A DNA stretch of 6,032 nt from contig JADHWZ010000128.1 of assembly GCA_016783225.1 (NCBI GenBank), positions 1 through 6,032 on the forward strand, written 5' to 3'. Below the pieces are notes generated by a model. That model made no database searches. It was given only the letters and a program-made list of their open reading frames with translations, and was not told the origin of the DNA. This stretch comes from Dehalococcoidia bacterium (GTDB taxonomy: Bacteria; Chloroflexota; Dehalococcoidia; GIF9; UBA5620). The translations under genes were made by a program, and so were the position numbers. Below, piece by piece: positions 4,350 through 6,032 of the stretch; the stretch's first letter is position 1, and the number at the start of each line of letters is the position of its first letter.

Positions 4350-5216
4350 ATGCAGCTTGAAGGAAGTAGAACCGAGGAGAATTTGCGCAAGGCCTTTGCT
4401 AGAGAACTACACGCCCATGCTAACTATAGGTATTTCGCTTCGGCTGCCAAGGAAGTCGGCCTTGAACAGATAGCCGATATGTTTTCGGCAACGGCTGAAA
4501 ACGAGGCTGAGCATGCCAAGCATGAGTTCAGCTTCCTCGGTGGTCATGGTGATACCGGGGTGAATTTGAAGTTGGCTATTGAGCGTGAGCATGAAGAGGC
4601 GACTAACCTGTATCCTGGGGCGGCGGAGGCAGCCGAGGAAGAGGGCTTTACCGAGATTGCTGATTTCTTCCGCAGGATAGGCAAGGTTGAGGAGAACCAC
4701 GAGAAGAATTTCGCCGAGCTGGTGGAGACATTAGACAAAGGCGGAACCTATAAGGGAAGGACGGTGGGGCATTCGGCGCTTGAGATGGCACAGCTGATGC
4801 TGCCTCATCAGACTAATCCAGCCGGATTTGTACATGGCGGTGAGTTGATGAAGCTAATGGATAACGCTGCCGGTGTAGTGGCTGCCCGCCACAGCCGTGC
4901 TAATCCTGTGACTGCTAAGGTAGACAACATCAATTTCCGTAGCCCCGTGCATGTGGGGGATCTGGTCCTAATCCACGCCAAGGTCACTTTCACCAGCCGC
5001 TCATCTATGGAGGTGCAGATAAGAGTTGAGGCTGAGAACCTTCTCACCGGGGAGAGGCGCGATGCCCTGACGGCCTACTACATCATGGTGGTTGTGGATA
5101 TTGAAGGGAAGTCCGTGGAAGTGCCGCCGCTCATAGTCAGCACCGAGGAAGAGGAAAGGCTCTTTAATGAGGGGTTGGCGAGATATCAAGCTCGAAAGGC
5201 CAAATCCGGAAAGTGA
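4350..5216 (+). CDS. Rubrerythrin-hotdog thioesterase fusion protein
   Basis: This is one uninterrupted 288-residue frame with two domains. Residues 1-130 are a rubrerythrin ferritin-like domain with all seven classical di-iron ligands by alignment to Desulfovibrio Rbr: E19, E52, H55, E80, E83, E114 and H117. Residues about 137-250 are a hotdog acyl-CoA thioesterase of the YciA/BACH type. That domain contains [15 protein letters not shown], the long helix [12 protein letters not shown] and [12 protein letters not shown]156 and D171 fall at the positions used catalytically in this family. A charged tail ([15 protein letters not shown] onward) is also usual for such thioesterases. The C-terminal rubredoxin domain of rubrerythrin is missing and the protein has no cysteine. 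The start is set by GGGGGAG 5 nt upstream. A GTG at 4764 behind AAGGGA could give a free thioesterase. A combined role in acyl-CoA turnover and peroxide defence is inference. Confidence 0.87.
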   Translation: MQLEGSRTEENLRKAFARELHAHANYRYFASAAKEVGLEQIADMFSATAENEAEHAKHEFSFLGGHGDTGVNLKLAIEREHEEATNLYPGAAEAAEEEGFTEIADFFRRIGKVEENHEKNFAELVETLDKGGTYKGRTVGHSALEMAQLMLPHQTNPAGFVHGGELMKLMDNAAGVVAARHSRANPVTAKVDNINFRSPVHVGDLVLIHAKVTFTSRSSMEVQIRVEAENLLTGERRDALTAYYIMVVVDIEGKSVEVPPLIVSTEEEERLFNEGLARYQARKAKSGK

Positions 5217-5230
5217 GAGGAGGAACGTGG

Positions 5231-6032
5231 ATGGAAAATGAAAGGGGAGTCTACCTCGACTATGTTGCTGCCAACCCAGTACTGACTGAGGTGCTGGAGG
5301 CAATGCTGCCCTATTTGCGGGAAGACTATGGCAATCCTCAATCCCTTCATTCTTGGGGTGATGAAGCCAGGGAGGCAATAGATAAAGCTCGGGAACAGGT
5401 TGCCAGCCTCATCGGTGGTAGTCCTGAGGAGGTAATCTTTACCTCCAGCGGCAGCGAAACCAATAACCTGGCTATCAAAGGGCTGGCGCAAGCGCAGGTT
5501 GGCAAGGGGAAGCACATAATTGTCTCCGCCGTTGAGCACTTTTCGGTGCTTCATGCCGCCCGAACTCTGGAAAAGGCAGGCTTTGAGCTCACCATGGTGC
5601 CGGTCGACAAATACGGGCTGACTGACCCCGATGAGGTAGCAAGGAGTATCAGAAAGGACACAATACTTGTGTCCATCATGCATGCCAACGGAGAAGTAGG
5701 CACTATCCAGCCTGTCGCCGAGATAGGCAAGAAAGCAAAAGAGTCTGGAGTGCTCTTCCATACGGATGCTGTCGCCAGCACCGGAAATATACCAGTAGAC
5801 GTGAAAGGGTTTGGGGTGGACGCCTTGAGCCTGGCGGGGAACCAGTTTTATGGTCCCAAAGGGTCTGGCGCTTTATGGGTGCGCAAGGGGCTGCGTCTCA
5901 TTCCATTGATCGATGGAGGCGTACAGGAAGGCGGGCGACGACCTGGTACGGAGAATGTACCGGCTATCGTTGGCTTGGGCAAAGCTGCCGAAATAGCCCA
6001 ACGAGAGATCCCTTCGCGGGGAAAGAAGTCGT
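5231..6032 (+). CDS. NifS/IscS-like class V aminotransferase-fold protein lacking the PLP lysine (3' end outside window)
   Basis: The 267 residues seen cover about two thirds of a cysteine-desulfurase-like protein. Recognisable family blocks are [11 protein letters not shown] (7-17), [15 protein letters not shown] (70-84), VEHFSVLH (101-108, with H103 equal to IscS H104), [14 protein letters not shown] (148-161), HTDA (D179 equal to D180), [13 protein letters not shown] (206-218) and GRRPGTENV (235-243). In desulfurases the segment before FYGPKG is SGHK, whose Lys forms the Schiff base with PLP. Here it is A202-G203-N204-Q205, so the Lys is Gln and the His is Asn. IscS Q183 corresponds to A182, S203 to A202 and N155 to G154. 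Normal desulfurase activity is therefore doubtful. The catalytic-Cys loop lies beyond the window. ATG 5231 follows AGGAGG (5218-5223) by 7 nt, and the gene is 14 nt after the fusion gene, so it is very likely cotranscribed. Confidence 0.85.
   Translation, partial: MENERGVYLDYVAANPVLTEVLEAMLPYLREDYGNPQSLHSWGDEAREAIDKAREQVASLIGGSPEEVIFTSSGSETNNLAIKGLAQAQVGKGKHIIVSAVEHFSVLHAARTLEKAGFELTMVPVDKYGLTDPDEVARSIRKDTILVSIMHANGEVGTIQPVAEIGKKAKESGVLFHTDAVASTGNIPVDVKGFGVDALSLAGNQFYGPKGSGALWVRKGLRLIPLIDGGVQEGGRRPGTENVPAIVGLGKAAEIAQREIPSRGKKS

Noticed and set aside
5186..5761. 191-residue minus-strand frame opposite the NifS-like gene
   Set aside because: It overlaps the end of the fusion gene and the conserved NifS-like blocks on the plus strand, and no domain is recognisable in it.
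1..6032. CRISPR array, tRNA or rRNA genes, insertion sequence or phage genes
   Set aside because: No regularly spaced direct repeats, cloverleaf, rRNA-like blocks, transposase, integrase or phage protein motifs were seen.

Overview
The window is from a bacterial genome of moderate G+C. Every gene I can support lies on the + strand. The centre of the window is a peroxide/oxygen-defence cluster typical of a strict anaerobe: a PerR-type regulator, a glutaredoxin-like protein, an AhpF/TrxR-like flavoprotein and two rubrerythrin-type proteins. No catalase or superoxide dismutase is visible. The gene style suggests an anaerobic Chloroflexota (Dehalococcoidia-like) or another deep-branching anaerobe. 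That placement is an impression and was not tested by any search.

Layout. Positions 1-794 hold a small multi-zinc-ribbon protein, possibly truncated at the left edge, and a two-TM NfeD-type membrane protein. After a 142-nt gap comes an AlkD-family DNA alkylation repair protein (937-1614). A 230-nt intergenic region (1615-1844) follows. It contains three inverted repeats, a sigma70-type promoter and a 32-bp AT-rich imperfect palindrome that ends at the start codon of perR. From perR (1845) to the right edge the genes are closely spaced: perR, a 54-aa small protein, a doubtful 43-aa ORF, the glutaredoxin-like gene, the trxB-like gene, a stand-alone rubrerythrin, a rubrerythrin fused to a hotdog thioesterase, and a NifS-like gene cut by the window end. 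Only one promoter is visible for this series, so it is probably a single PerR-controlled transcription unit. That is an inference.

How the genes may work together. PerR, with a complete set of regulatory-metal residues, would sense peroxide and repress its own promoter through the overlapping palindrome. The glutaredoxin and TrxR-like pair resembles an AhpF protein split into two chains and could supply thiol-reducing power. The two ferritin-like proteins would reduce peroxide at di-iron centres.

Two genes depart from their families. The second rubrerythrin has all seven expected di-iron ligands, but its rubredoxin domain is replaced by an acyl-CoA-thioesterase-like hotdog domain. The terminal NifS-like protein keeps the fold and much of the active-site frame, but has Gln where the PLP-binding Lys should be and further changes at other PLP-contacting positions. 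These two adjacent genes are the best candidates for undescribed biology in the window.
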